A DNA stretch of 64,000 nucleotides from assembly GCA_964035795.1 (NCBI GenBank), contig OZ038320.1, positions 11,506,118-11,570,117 of the forward strand, read 5' to 3'. The notes beneath the pieces are model-generated. The model was not told the DNA's origin. It saw nothing but the letters and a program-made list of their open reading frames with translations, and made no database searches. The translations under genes and the position numbers were made by a program. Source of the DNA: Pterobdella sp. o SKG-2022 (taxonomy: Eukaryota; Annelida; Clitellata; Hirudinida; Piscicolidae). Each line of letters begins with the position of its first letter. Position 1 is the stretch's first letter. Below, one piece after another: positions 1 to 11,469 of this stretch.

Positions 1-1
1 T

Positions 2-2523
2 GACTCAATGGTGACGCAGAGAGATTCTGATGACACCAACAGCATTTCCAAGTTCTTTATGTTCGGCAATAGAAACAGAAAAGTAAGATACTCAAGTTAT
101 ATAATGAGTAATATGCTAGTTTATGAGAGGATTTTATGATTTATTTATTCTATCAAGCATTCTATGATAATTATACCTTGCTCATATCTACTTTACCCTG
201 ATAAAAATCTTTGAAGGTCATGTTTCACAGCCGTAGAAAAAAACAGAAAAGTAATTTACAATCCATAAAAACTACTGACTTCACAGTTGAAACCGCAAAC
301 ATCAATGATAACGACATTGGATGAGGTGAGCAACAGCACGCATGATAGCGAGTCATTCAATAAGAAGTGTGCTCTAGAACTGGATACACACATCGGTATG
401 TTGAGTGTGCAATCCTTGAGTAACATTCTGTGAAAGATTTTGACATTGCATTAATTAATAATTTTATCGATAGAATAAACCTCGAATAAAAATTTAGATC
501 TTATTCATAATCTCTTCAACAGATTAAAAAATGTTTACTTATAATGAAGACAAATTTAATTATCTGTTTCCAGAAATTAACACTCCACATAATAATTACA
601 TTATCATCATTTAAATTCTCATCAACGTTCAAATAAACAACAAACCTTCCACACAAACAATCGTACAAACGAGACACATCGACAGGCACCTTGCAGAGAT
701 ACCTGGTACGTCAGGAGGGGGTCGATGAAGAGGTTTTGCTGGCTCTTGCTGGTATCAAGCAGGTTGGTGCATGGTCAATGAATAATATAGTAATCACTAT
801 TGTTATCGATGTTTTACATTGTCACCTTCAACTAGAGTTTGTTTATATGCTTTTTCAAACTGTTTAGTTATTCTAGAAATTGTAGTTCATCAAATAATTC
901 TTGAATTTTTAATGGGTTTCTAAAATAATAAAAATTTTTTTTTGTGGGACTTATTATTTTTTATAATAGTTTTTAATTTTTGATTTTAAGCATTCTTGAT
1001 ATTTTATTTTTTGAGTTTTTTCGTTTTAATTTGTATGTACCTTTTTCACACATCATTCATAGGCACTGCTATGAATTAAAAATAATTGAATACACGAGCA
1101 CCATTGCGAACACCCAGGTGAGGGACATGTTGAGAGGCTCCTTGAAGGCATCATTTAACCATGACAGTCCTGACCACAGGTTCCACTGCTTCACAGACAG
1201 CAACATACACAGCTACAACAGCTCTGTATCCAATAGTGACGTCATGCACAATCGCAGGCGCAAGCAACAACTCTGCCATTCTCTCTCTAACTCTCCCTAC
1301 AGTGACAAGATCAGGTTAGTCTTTAATCGATTAATTATGGCTAGTGTCAGCATGAGTTCATTCATCTCTGTTTAGGTTGTTATCCGTTGTATTATTTGAG
1401 TTTTAGCACGAAGTAGTGTTGGTTGGATAATTAGCTGACATATTTAGTTTTAACTAGGGGTGTATAAAAATGATTTTTTCAATTGTTTGATGGTGTAAAT
1501 TATTATTATAAAAATTGATGTTTCAATACAGGATGAGTATGAACAGTTCAAGTGAGGTTGAGGATGAAACTGTTACTTTCAACGATGTCAAGTGCGTACT
1601 AAAATTTAACAACCAGTCTCGGATTTATAACATTTCAATAAATTACAAAAAAATAATTGTTATCAACCATGCTTAAAATTTTGTTTGCTTTCAGAAATAA
1701 GTCTTCGAACTATCTGTTTCAACAGCCCGTGTTTCGTCCCAAAGACAATAACGAGTTATGGGTAGAATTAGGAGAAATGATAAAACATAGTGCAATAAGA
1801 GAAAATGCACATAAAGCTAGGTATAACCATAGTCAATCAGTCACAACGTCAAATAACAACTGCTCACCTATAAACTTTTCCGCTCCTTCTACGTCAAACA
1901 ACGATGTAGTTTCCAAAAACTCCTCACCGTCCTCTCCAACATTCACATCAAAATCAAGCCAACAAATGCATCAAAAACGTTCCTATCAATTGAATCAATC
2001 GTCCCAACAACAAAACAGAAAAAGTCGCGAGAACGTGTCGAAAAGGAGGCACCACACCATGCCCATTCCACCCACGAACAAGCAGCAGCTTCAACAACTT
2101 CAAAGACAAAATCAACAAATTGCTCACGAACAACAAAATGTCCAACAACAACTGCAACGCCTTTCTCCCAAGTTCCAGTTACAAAAGTTCACTCTATTGA
2201 GCCAGGCTTCGAAAAATGATAAACAACTAGAATATGTTGATCAAGAACCTCGTGAAAATCTTAATACGTCCAATCCATTTTCAAATGATATTTTAAATAA
2301 CACAGCTGAAGACATTAATAATACTAAAATCACCGGTGAAGAAACGGCGAATGACAGTGTCAATGAAGACAACAAAGAGGAGGTGAACAAACATAATGGA
2401 ATGAGTGAAGGTACTGATGACAACAACAACTTGAATGATGCCATTCCTAGCATTATAAACAAGAGGGAGAGTTCACCGATGAACAAGTTTGCCGATATAT
2501 TCAGAAATTTTCCCAAGTTTTGA
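2..2523 (+). CDS. 3' part of an unrecognised gene, six exons, Gln/Asn-rich C-terminus
   Basis: Exons 2-82, 287-395, 686-762, 1118-1314, 1532-1591 and 1695-2523 join in one frame through GT-AG introns. They give about 450 residues that run in from the left edge and stop at TGA 2521-2523. Readable stretches include SMITTLDEVSNSTHDSES, LQRYLVRQEGVDEEVLLALA followed by GIKQ, and ELWVELGEMIKHSAIRENA. The first five exons look like folded or conserved protein. The last exon (276 codons) is Ser/Asn-rich, then Gln-rich (about 2080-2160), then acidic and Asn-rich, ending NFPKF. That composition suggests a disordered tail. I do not recognise the family and assign no function. The exon model is well supported by six compatible phases; the product name is open. 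Confidence 0.8.
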
Positions 2524-2675
2524 GTTATAAAGTTTGAATCAATTCAATTATGTGAAATCTTTTCAATACACCATGGCAAATTTTGTTTTATGTCATATTG
2601 GCATTTGTTATATTCATTTCATTGAAGTGAGTTTTCTAACCTTACAATTCACTGGTGATTTTGCAAGCGTGATTT

Positions 2676-2681
2676 AATAAA
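2676..2681 (+). terminator. candidate poly(A) signal of the first gene
   Basis: AATAAA lies about 150 bases after the stop codon at 2521-2523, in AT-rich sequence. It is the first canonical hexamer I see downstream. No transcript end was available to confirm it. Confidence 0.4.
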
Positions 2682-4624
2682 ATTTTTCCTAAGTTATATA
2701 TTGATGAATTTTTTAAATTTCAGTTTTCCAATGTAATCTTCGAAAATTCATTTCATTCATTTGTATGCATAATAATTTAATACTCAATTTAAAAAGTATT
2801 TTCTTCTCAAACGTTTCAATACTACGTCTCAATGTAAAACTCAATGTAGCTTTATTTGTATTGGTGTTGTGCTCCTAACCTCAATAGTGATTCGAAGGTT
2901 TACTCATTTTGACGCATTTTTAAATGATTTTCATGTATTTTGTATTCCTGTAAACCATTCCTGCATATTCCCATGGGTGCATCGTAATAATCGGTCGCAT
3001 AATTTTTGATCTAGTATCGTTTACTTAATATGTTGTTTTTATTTTGAGTTTTAAATTGTAAAAAGTAACTTTAAACCTATATTTTTATTCAACTTTATTA
3101 TATATTATTTCAGAATTTTTAAATTACTTAATTTTTTCAGCTGTTTTATTCTTTTCATTTTTATCGAAATTTATTTTTTCTATTATTTTGATGAAAATTT
3201 TCAACTTAGGATCGTTATTTAGTTTGAAATTTCAAATTTTCTATATTTCTCTAATCATGACTTAACATTTACTTTTGATGTTTATATTGATCTGACAGTT
3301 TTTAGTCATTACCTAAATGTCTTACTTGACAAAACCTTGAACTTTATTTTTAGAGGCACCTTATGTATCTTTCAATTCAAATATTTCTTGATTTCCATAA
3401 TTTTTAGACTTTGGTAGCTTCCAGATACATTTATTGTTGTGAAAAAAACAAAATTTAAATGAAAACTAAAAGATCTTATGATAAATCATTAATCTAATAA
3501 ACAAAAGGTATCTTAAACTGCCTCATTTTAAAAATTATGAAATCAGAAATATTTGAAATTTAATGTTTTAAATCGATGAGTGTGTATTAATTCTACATTT
3601 ATCAATGACCAATTACTCATAGTTATTAAAAGCTACTGCACTTATGGTATTCAATATATTGTCTGAATATATAATAGAGCTCGATGACTTTGGTGGTGGT
3701 AAACGTTCCAAGGAATTTATATTTCAAATTAATTCTGAATGTATAACGTATCTAAGTCTTAAATATTCATTTCTTTCTGTACATTGGTCCACTATGAATG
3801 TTAACATATTGATGCTACATATTGTTCCTGCCTGAATTATTTCATTTTAATTGATACTTATAGTGGAAAATAAAGGCATATTACGAATGTTTTTCATATA
3901 TGCTTTAAAACAATAACTAAAACTTCAATTAATTAATCTATTTAGATTATACTGCTATACTATCCTAGTAGCTGGGCTGACAGCAGTCGGCCAGATTATT
4001 GATACTGAGATTAATATATAAAATATCTAAAACCAAAGCTTATATTTTTCTTTTTTTAAAATAGCAGTAATAACTAAAAAATTAATTTCTCTATGATAAG
4101 TTCATAATTTTGAAAATTGAACACCACCCGAAAAAATTCCCTTTTTAGGATATGATAATGATACATATTCATGTATGCTAGGAAAGTAACAAAGTTGCGT
4201 AAAGTATATATAAACTTTTTTGGTTTTCTTGAATCAAATAGGTTATAAGATAAAATCAAATTAATTCCAAGTATAATCATAGTGGTATTAACTTCAGGAG
4301 TTTCTAGACAAAAAACAAATCAGCACAAAAGATATAGTTGAATTGTTTTTCAAAAAGATTTATATATTTTTTCAAGTGAAATTCCAAAGACATACAAAAA
4401 AACTTTTTCAAAAAAAATGTGAAATTGATATAAAATAATCAATAAAAATAAATCGTAATATAGGCACACCTCGATGAACTCTTACATTAAAATATGATTC
4501 CTTGATTTTTCTTGTAAATCAAAGTATTTTAATTGTGTATAACGAAAAAATAATTAATTGTTTGTAGATATCATGAGAATTTTGAATAAGATTCATTAAA
4601 TGAACACTGTTTTGATATCCTTCT
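2682..4624. other. AT-rich intergenic stretch, no gene seen
   Basis: Only short ORFs without splice context occur here (for example 3644-3835 and, on the other strand, 4074-4280). Their translations look like AT-rich noise. No repeat boundary is visible until the transposon at 4625. Confidence 0.6.
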
Positions 4625-4891
4625 TTAACCCATTACCGCTCAGTGTAACCTGTTTAACATTCTATATAAAATCACGAAAAATTCATTTATTTTTTCTTAC
4701 TGGTTTTTTTTATTATTTGATCATATTTCAGTTGAAATAATTTTTTTGACAATTTTGCTGTAATTTTTCATATAAAGATTTAAGTTTGAAACAAGCAACT
4801 CTAAGCAAAAATCTCAAAAGCGTGCACACCCTTTAAGAATTGACTTCAAATAAAATAAAATCTTATTTTTATTCTATAAAATTTTAAATAA

Positions 4892-4906
4892 ATATATATA
4901 TATATA
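4892..4906. repeat. short (AT)n microsatellite
   Basis: An uninterrupted run of alternating A and T inside the piggyBac-like element. Confidence 0.8.
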
Positions 4907-5329
4907 CTTTATTCTTAAATATTCTGTAAAAAAAATAAAAAATCAACTAGTTAGATAATATTTAAAAGTAGGTGTCACCTGTAGGTTACACTAACACCAA
5001 TACTTTTTTTGTCTTTTGGTATTTCGAGGTAGTTTGGATGATATTAGATTATATTCACGCTAAAACTAATTTATATCCAGCAAAAACTACTTTTTAAGAA
5101 AACTAGAAGTATCAGAAGCAGTTTTTAATGTTTGAATAATTTTTTATCGTAACTATGTTTATCAAATATTTAATGTAACAAAACCATCACAATGAAGAAA
5201 AATACGAGTTTATATAGCAGACTTTTTTTGAAAACATATATGTTTACTTCAAAAACGTGAAAATCTTTTGGAAAATTAAAAAACACACCCAAAATAAATA
5301 AGCTCATTTGCAATGAGAAGGAAAGCCAA

Positions 5330-5692
5330 TTGATTTTAGATACAAAGTATGGTTCTTATGCACATCTACCGGATACTCAGTGCATTTTATCCCATATCAA
5401 AGAGCGTTTTATCGAAAGAAAAAATGGTGGTTTACCTTGTTTACTTTTGGAAAAGATGCTGCATGCTGAAAGGCATGAAATTTGCACAAACTTGGAAAAA
5501 GAAAATGATTCGTTTTGTGAGTTACGAAGACACATTGTGCGGTTTTTTCATGAAAGTACAAAACACCCGCAAAACAAGCCAGCTATACAGATCGAAGGCA
5601 GACACACGAGTAAGAAAAGATAACTCTTTGGACCATGCAGAAGAAGCTTACTGTCAAATGGGATTTACATACAAGAATCAGATGTACTAAGT
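5330..5692 (+). pseudogene. transposase relic, probably piggyBac family
   Basis: All three plus frames carry partial coding sense here, as expected from old frameshifts. Frame at 5398-5469 reads QRAFYRKKKWWFTLFTFG and then KDAAC before a stop. The basic run, paired Trp and following hydrophobic helix with Asp resemble the C-terminal catalytic region of piggyBac transposases. Downstream, in another frame, HAEEAYCQMGFTYKNQMY could be the remains of the Cys-rich C-terminal zinc domain. The relic sits between the inverted ends of the element at 4625-6066. Family assignment is inference from these fragments plus the TTAA ends. Confidence 0.45.
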
Positions 5693-6066
5693 ATAAAGTA
5701 GCACTTCATATAAGCTTTTAGTTCGAGTTACCCGTTAAATGAATCAGAGTTATTAACTCTATAAAATCAGTTTATAAGTTAGAAAATTTTTGAAAAACCG
5801 AATAAACTTGAAAAAAAATTATTTTTTTATACAACTTCAATTTTAGAATAAAAAAATTTAAAATAAATTTATATTGTGGAAAACTTTGATTATTGCTTCA
5901 TGTCGCCTGTGTCAGTGTCCCCTAGAAAGGACGCCCCTGTAACTTTGTAAAAAATTGTTTTAAAAATTTTTTGAAAAGAAAACTTTCTTAAGTAATTTTT
6001 TTCAATAAGGTCTTGAAATTAAACAAAATTGATGCGTAAACAAGAACCTGGGCGTTAATGGGTAAA

Positions 6067-7730
6067 AACAGCTTTCCAAAACTCTGTTTAGGTTCAAATC
6101 AAACTTCAATGTTTTTACACTAAAAAACCTCGAATAAATACATAAAAAAATAGATATATTTGATAACGAACATACGCTGAAAAAACAATAATTAATAATT
6201 TTAGCAACATGATTTTGTATTGAAAATTTCTGCGCTTGAATCCACACCTTTTTTAGTGTACATTTGCATAAAAGCTGTTTCTGAAAAGCTCACAGTATGA
6301 TCAAAAAGGGTTTACTATTTGCGGAAGCATCAATACACTACTAATCAGAAAATTTTCATTTGACGATCTTTGTCTTCACTGGGCTTCAGTGAGCACATCA
6401 AATGTATTGATGGACAATGAGTAAACTTAAAATCTAGTTGTTAACAAGCTCAACGTTGAAGCAGGTTGTTTTTCAACGTCACGTGATCATTTGGAAGGCT
6501 GAAAAAATCTATTAGACATCATGCATCCTTAAAAAAATGAATGCTTTCATTCTCCCCATACTTTTGCTTCTGAATATATTCTTCGAAAACTTGAACTACA
6601 TGAGAAACAGAAGTGGAGATACTTTCTTTGTTCGAAACTAATCTTTGTATTCACGCACACTGACAAAATCAGAGATACAACTAAATGATCGCGGCTGAGC
6701 ATAAACCTTTCAGTTTATACTCACTACTTACATTGTTTTAGACAAAGGGTAAAAGATCAAAAAGATTTTTAAATTTGCTTTTGATAAATGAGGTAGCTTA
6801 GTAACCACACTAGAGGCAAATCACCAATGAAATGGTGAGATTGCCCCACTGTTTTCCTTTTTAATTTTCATGTTTATTCATTATATGGATTATATATCTA
6901 TATATCATATAGGTTTTATTTTACTCAAAAAAATTTTTTTTGAAAATATTTACATAAAACTTTTTTGCCAAAAATTGGACTAAAATTTTCAAAGAAAACT
7001 TTATTAATTCTTCATCAGATTCACTATTTCCTTTTATTAACTTGTTTTTGTTGTGTTGATTATAAACTCGATTATTTTAATCTTTAATTTTGAGTAAATC
7101 ATCAGTGTCATGTTTCAATGATCTATGCTACTTGGTGTTAAGGCTGACACAAGTTGCTTTCAGTGACTTGTTATTTAGAGAACAAATGGATGAAATAAAA
7201 GAAATTTACAATATTTTTTTCATATAAATTTTATTGAATGGACTTTTGTAAGTATAGTCACTGAGGCTTTACTGAAGTAGAATATTTAATTTAATAAGTT
7301 AATACGAAAACTGGAAAAAATAAAGCGTCAAAAAATGTATAAAAAACAAATTATTTCTGAAAATAATATATAAGTAATAATAATAAATAATTAACTTAAA
7401 TTCCGTTTTAAAAATAATGATTTTTTCATTAGTTTGTGTAAGCTTATCGAGTTGCATGTTTAAATTGGGTTTCTCTAGTAAGCGTGCCCGAAGTTCACTT
7501 GTAAATGTTTTGGAATGAAGAATCTAAATCCGTAAATATTCGAAATCTTCGTAGAATATATTTTAAAACTTTAAATTTTCATAAAAGCTCATGGTTTTAA
7601 GAGAAAGCCAATCATTCTTTGAAGATCATATGAATGGAGGTGAAATTTAAAATTATTCATCATTATCTACATTTATGTTGCAAATCTTTCATTCAAAAAA
7701 TTAAAATTTTTTATACATATTTCCTTACAG
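6067..7730. other. intergenic or intron sequence with one clear hairpin
   Basis: Except for the hairpin at 6815-6845 I see no gene. Upstream exons of the gene at 7731-9704 must exist, because its first visible exon begins in mid-codon, but I could not identify them here. Confidence 0.5.
6815..6845. repeat. 31-nt imperfect hairpin, GC-richer than surroundings
   Basis: Arms GGCAA + TCACCA and TGGTGA + TTGCC pair around a six-base loop (ATGAAA), with a small bulge of one base against two. It stands out in AT-rich sequence. It could be a fragment of a MITE or a structured RNA element; function unknown. Confidence 0.5.
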
Positions 7731-9704
7731 AACATTCAGAAAACAGTGATATCTGCTCAGAAAAAGACTTTTTTGAAAAAATATCTTCAAATAATTTTGT
7801 AAAAATTTCAAAACATTTGCCCAAAGATGATGTGTCTCCATGCAGTTTAAAATCACCATTTTCTTCAAAATCATTAATATCTGAAGATTGGTTTGATTTT
7901 CAAGACCAACAATTTTCAGTTAGTTGTTTTTGCCATTTATAGTTTTTCCCATTAATTCAATAATTCAAAAAATTTTATAGCCACCCTCTTTACCTTCCAT
8001 TGCTCTCATTGATTCAACTGTCCAACAAGTGTTTTCTTCTTATCCTATATCTAAAAAGTGTCAACCCTTACAAGTTATGAATTCGACAAATCTTGGGGTT
8101 GTTTGGGATGAGCTTTCAAAAGCACAGTTATCAAATTCTAAAAGAGTTTCTTGGCATAATAGTATATTTCAGGGAAAACTCACTCAGTCTTTACATGTTA
8201 ACAAACCATTTTCAGTGAGTTTTTTTTTTCAACCAATAAAAACTGTTATATTAATTTATATTTTGAAATTCAAAGTAAAATGCCTAAAATTTAAAATTAT
8301 GAATAACTTCTCTAAAAATCAATGTGTTCAAAACTCTATTTATTCAGTTTCAGTTGAAGCTTTTAAATAATATACATGATGTGAAAATTTTAAAAAATGA
8401 ACAATGCAAATGATATTTTAGTTTGATAATAACATAAAAATTTGAAAATCAGTTGACAGGAGAGTTGAAATCACAGTATACAATTAAGCTTCCTACTACA
8501 ATTTGAATTGGCCAATTCTAAAGCATTTTATTATTTCTAGTCAAATTTTTTAAAATTCACTGTATATATAGATTTTTTGAAAAAAATTATACATATTATC
8601 TGTTGATAATTTTTTTTGGAATAATATTCAGTCATGTTTTCAGTCAAAATGAATGTTCATTTCTGTACATGTTTTTAATTATATTTTCAAATTATGTTCA
8701 AGATTATACATTTTAAATTTATTTTAATATTAGTTTTGTTGTTTTCAAGCTAGTCTTTATTTCAGTCATAATTTTCTTAACCATATAGAATATGAATTGA
8801 ATTACATTTATAAATATATTTAAAATATAATAGCGCGTTAGTATAGTAAGGACAAAAAATGTGAATTATTTCGTCATTTAAACATTATATTCGAGTATTA
8901 TTGGTTGCAGATTTTAATTTGGTTGATCTCATGTCTAGTTCAATTCTTCATTATATTCTCATTGAACTGGTGTAAACTTGATGTTATAACATCCCATCAT
9001 AAAATTGATAAATATCTTCAAAAATCATTGGGTACAAAATTTTAACTTATTGTCGTTTTTTAAATTATTATCATCATATTTTTAAGCCCTGCGAGATTAA
9101 TCAGAAAAAAACGGTTCGAATTTCTAAAATTATTGAGAGCAATAATTGATTGCTTTTAAATTTTAAACTAACGTCCAAACACTTCGGAAGTTAACATGTT
9201 GTAAGTTCACCATTATTTCCAGTTACTTTATCAAACTTTATTTTCTACTAAGAAAATAAATTTTGCTTGTTCAGGTCCGAGATTTTGTACTTTTTGGTTT
9301 CCCTATTGAAGGTGACAAAAATTTTTATTTCTAAAATTTGGGGTTTATATTGAAACTACCAAAAATAATGAAAACGTTACACGCAGTCTGATAGTAGCAA
9401 AAAAAAACTGAATAAAAAGGTATCATTTGAAGCTTAGCTTATAAATTTCGAATAATTTGAATAAATAATGTAATTTTTAAATTAAATTTTCAACTTTATA
9501 ATCATACTTTGAAAATATTGATATAGTCTGAATTAACAGAAATGGTATAGATTAAAATACATAGAAAACTTTGACAACCAAGACCCCACGGACTGGATAT
9601 ATGAACGATATACATTGCCAACTCCTGAATCGAAACAAGCCGCTTTAGCTTATAAGAATTTCATGTATACAACTATTGTTAAGCTTTGCAAAAAGAAAAA
9701 CTAA
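7731..9704 (+). CDS. 3' part of a second unrecognised gene, three exons
   Basis: Exons 7731-7918, 7981-8214 and 9540-9704 have AG acceptors (tccttacag, attttatag, aattaacag) and donors GTTAGT and GTGAGT. They join in one frame to the stop TAA at 9702-9704. The product end is about 195 residues. The first two exons are Ser/Lys-rich and probably disordered (DDVSPCSLKSPFSSKSLISE). The last exon is compact and conserved-looking: KWYRLKYIENFDNQDPTDWI, then YERYTLPTPESKQAALAYKN. The first exon starts with two bases of a split codon, so upstream exons are missing from the model. I do not recognise the family. Nothing in the neighbourhood points to its role. Confidence 0.65.
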
Positions 9705-9823
9705 AATTATATAATTTTTTAATGTATAATATTTTTAATTTCTATTTTACAGAACTATCATAAAAGCATTTTAATATTTACAAATATTAGTAAAATCACT
9801 ACATCGTAAAAATGATTGTATCA

Positions 9824-9829
9824 AATAAA
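9824..9829 (+). terminator. candidate poly(A) signal
   Basis: AATAAA 120 bases after the stop at 9704, fitting the gene at 7731-9704. Confidence 0.45.
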
Positions 9830-10877
9830 AGAAATAGCTTAAGAAACTTTAAACGAAAAAATTGATATTTAAACTACCTAATCCATCACCATATATCGCC
9901 AAAAGCTGCCTCTTAATCCGCTATTGACGCTCAAAGAAGTTTTAACTTCAAATTTAAAAAAATCACTATTACAAACTGTTCGACATAATCATTCTTTTAG
10001 CAATTATTAACACGATCCGGAGAGGCAATGCATACAACGGACTTGCCATAAACATTTATTCCTTGTCAACTTTGAGCACTTATAATTCCTGTTATGTTAT
10101 CAACCTCTTCATCTTCTAGAGTATCCTTCTTCCTATTCATACCAGGAAATGCATATAATGAGCCATCTTGTTGTTCATCCATTTTTCCATCCATTCATTC
10201 ATCCACCAGCCCATCCATCCTTCAATGAGACATGCGTTGTTCCAGAGCAACTTAATTCTTCTTCCAACAAACATATTATCAACCTTCATACATGAATCCT
10301 TCATCCTGTCATGCCATATTGTTTTATTTTTTAAATTTTAAAAATTAACTTTAACTATCAATGTTATTTGTAATTGATAAACCTTGCATTTATTACACAA
10401 GACTAAGTTGTATATATGTATAATACATTATAAAAAATTAATCAAAAAACATAAATTTTAATAATTTTGATTAAATTGAATAAATTCAATTAGTGAAATA
10501 AGTTTTTGGCATTATTTTTTCTATTTGTTGATATTATTATTAACTTTTTGATGCAAAGATGCTCGTGGATGTGTGTACACTGTTGTACACTCTGGGCGTC
10601 GTGTTTAATGCAATAATTTTAATAAAAATACGTTTCATATATGATTACGGCTCTAATGTTTTCAGATTGATTAATTGTATTTTTTACAAACAAAATGAAA
10701 TACTTTGTATATGAATAATGATAAAGAATTAATGTGTAATGAATATACCGTTTTTGATTAGCGAAAAATTGTGTAAAACATAAAAAAACAAGAAATATGG
10801 GGGAAATGACAAATATGTTATGAACTCTATATTGACAAACTCAGCACTGGCTCGTTCTTAGTGGGAGCTTGAGAAAA
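9830..10877. other. intergenic, no gene seen
   Basis: AT-rich sequence with a degenerate CATC/CATT tract at 10178-10224 and no credible ORF before 10878. Confidence 0.6.
10178..10224. repeat. degenerate CCAT/TCCA-type tetranucleotide tract
   Basis: Runs such as ccatccattcattcatcca and cccatccatcc make a worn tetranucleotide microsatellite. A similar worn tract occurs at 39383-39440. Confidence 0.6.
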
Positions 10878-11090
10878 ATGACTGCAGATCCCCAATGTTG
10901 TAAATCTGAGAAAATAAATATAAAATTTAATAAAAATCTCATAGTCATCTTATTTGTGGTTTTGTTTTTACTCTATGTAACCCTCTTGTTTATGTGTTAT
11001 TTTCTTTTTTTCCATGTTGTGGTTTCCAAAGTTTTATATTTCATGTTATTTATTGCAATAGGAATTTTGCTTTATTTTTTTTATAAATGA
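10878..11090 (+). CDS. candidate 70-residue membrane protein with two spans
   Basis: The ATG at 10878 opens a single-exon ORF ending at TGA 11088-11090. The N-terminus MTADPQCCKSEK is polar with a Cys pair. Two hydrophobic segments follow at about residues 20-43 and 47-68 (starting NLIVILFVVLFLLYVTLLFM and SKVLYFMLFIAIGILLYFF). An AATAAA signal stands only 24 bases after the stop. The 5' flank is slightly GC-richer than its surroundings. Hydrophobic ORFs arise by chance in T-rich DNA, so it may be noise; the sharp polar-to-membrane change and the poly(A) signal favour a real small gene or a terminal exon. Family not recognised. Confidence 0.4.
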   Translation: MTADPQCCKSEKINIKFNKNLIVILFVVLFLLYVTLLFMCYFLFFHVVVSKVLYFMLFIAIGILLYFFYK

Positions 11091-11113
11091 AAATGTTCAC
11101 TTAGTCATTTTTG

Positions 11114-11119
11114 AATAAA
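11114..11119 (+). terminator. candidate poly(A) signal
   Basis: AATAAA just after the small membrane ORF ending at 11090. Confidence 0.35.
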
Positions 11120-11469
11120 AAACATCAATTTAACAAGTAATTGCTTAAATATGTCAGTTTTTGCATGCATCAATGTGCCTTTCAATTCATTAGTCAAATG
11201 ATACTTTCAAAACATCTGATCTAAAACGTCAAGTGATTGGTGGAGAAAATATTTTTAAAAAAATTTAAAATAATATAAATTTTATTTTTTATTTTTCTTT
11301 TGTGTTATATGCTATAAAACTGGCATCAAAGATGAGACAAGGTGCGCTAAGTCAACTGTACTTCATAATATAACCCATATGATTATATTGTAATTAGTTT
11401 GTTATATTGACCAACAGAAAATGTTTTTTACATCTGTTGTTTAATTTATCCAACACCTCTTGTTGATAC

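Larger units (their letters stand above)
4625..6066. mobile_element. decayed piggyBac-like DNA transposon
   Basis: The left end reads TTAA (4625-4628) followed by CCCATTACCGCTCAG. The right end (about 6047-6066), read in reverse complement, is TTTACCCATTAACGCCCAG. About 17 of 19 positions match, so these are terminal inverted repeats next to a TTAA target; the right copy is mutated to TAAA on the plus strand. TTAA targets and CCC-type ends are typical of piggyBac elements. The body is about 1.43 kb (4629-6062) and holds a broken transposase relic near 5398-5690. The element is short for an autonomous copy and its frames are interrupted, so it is surely inactive. Confidence 0.7.
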
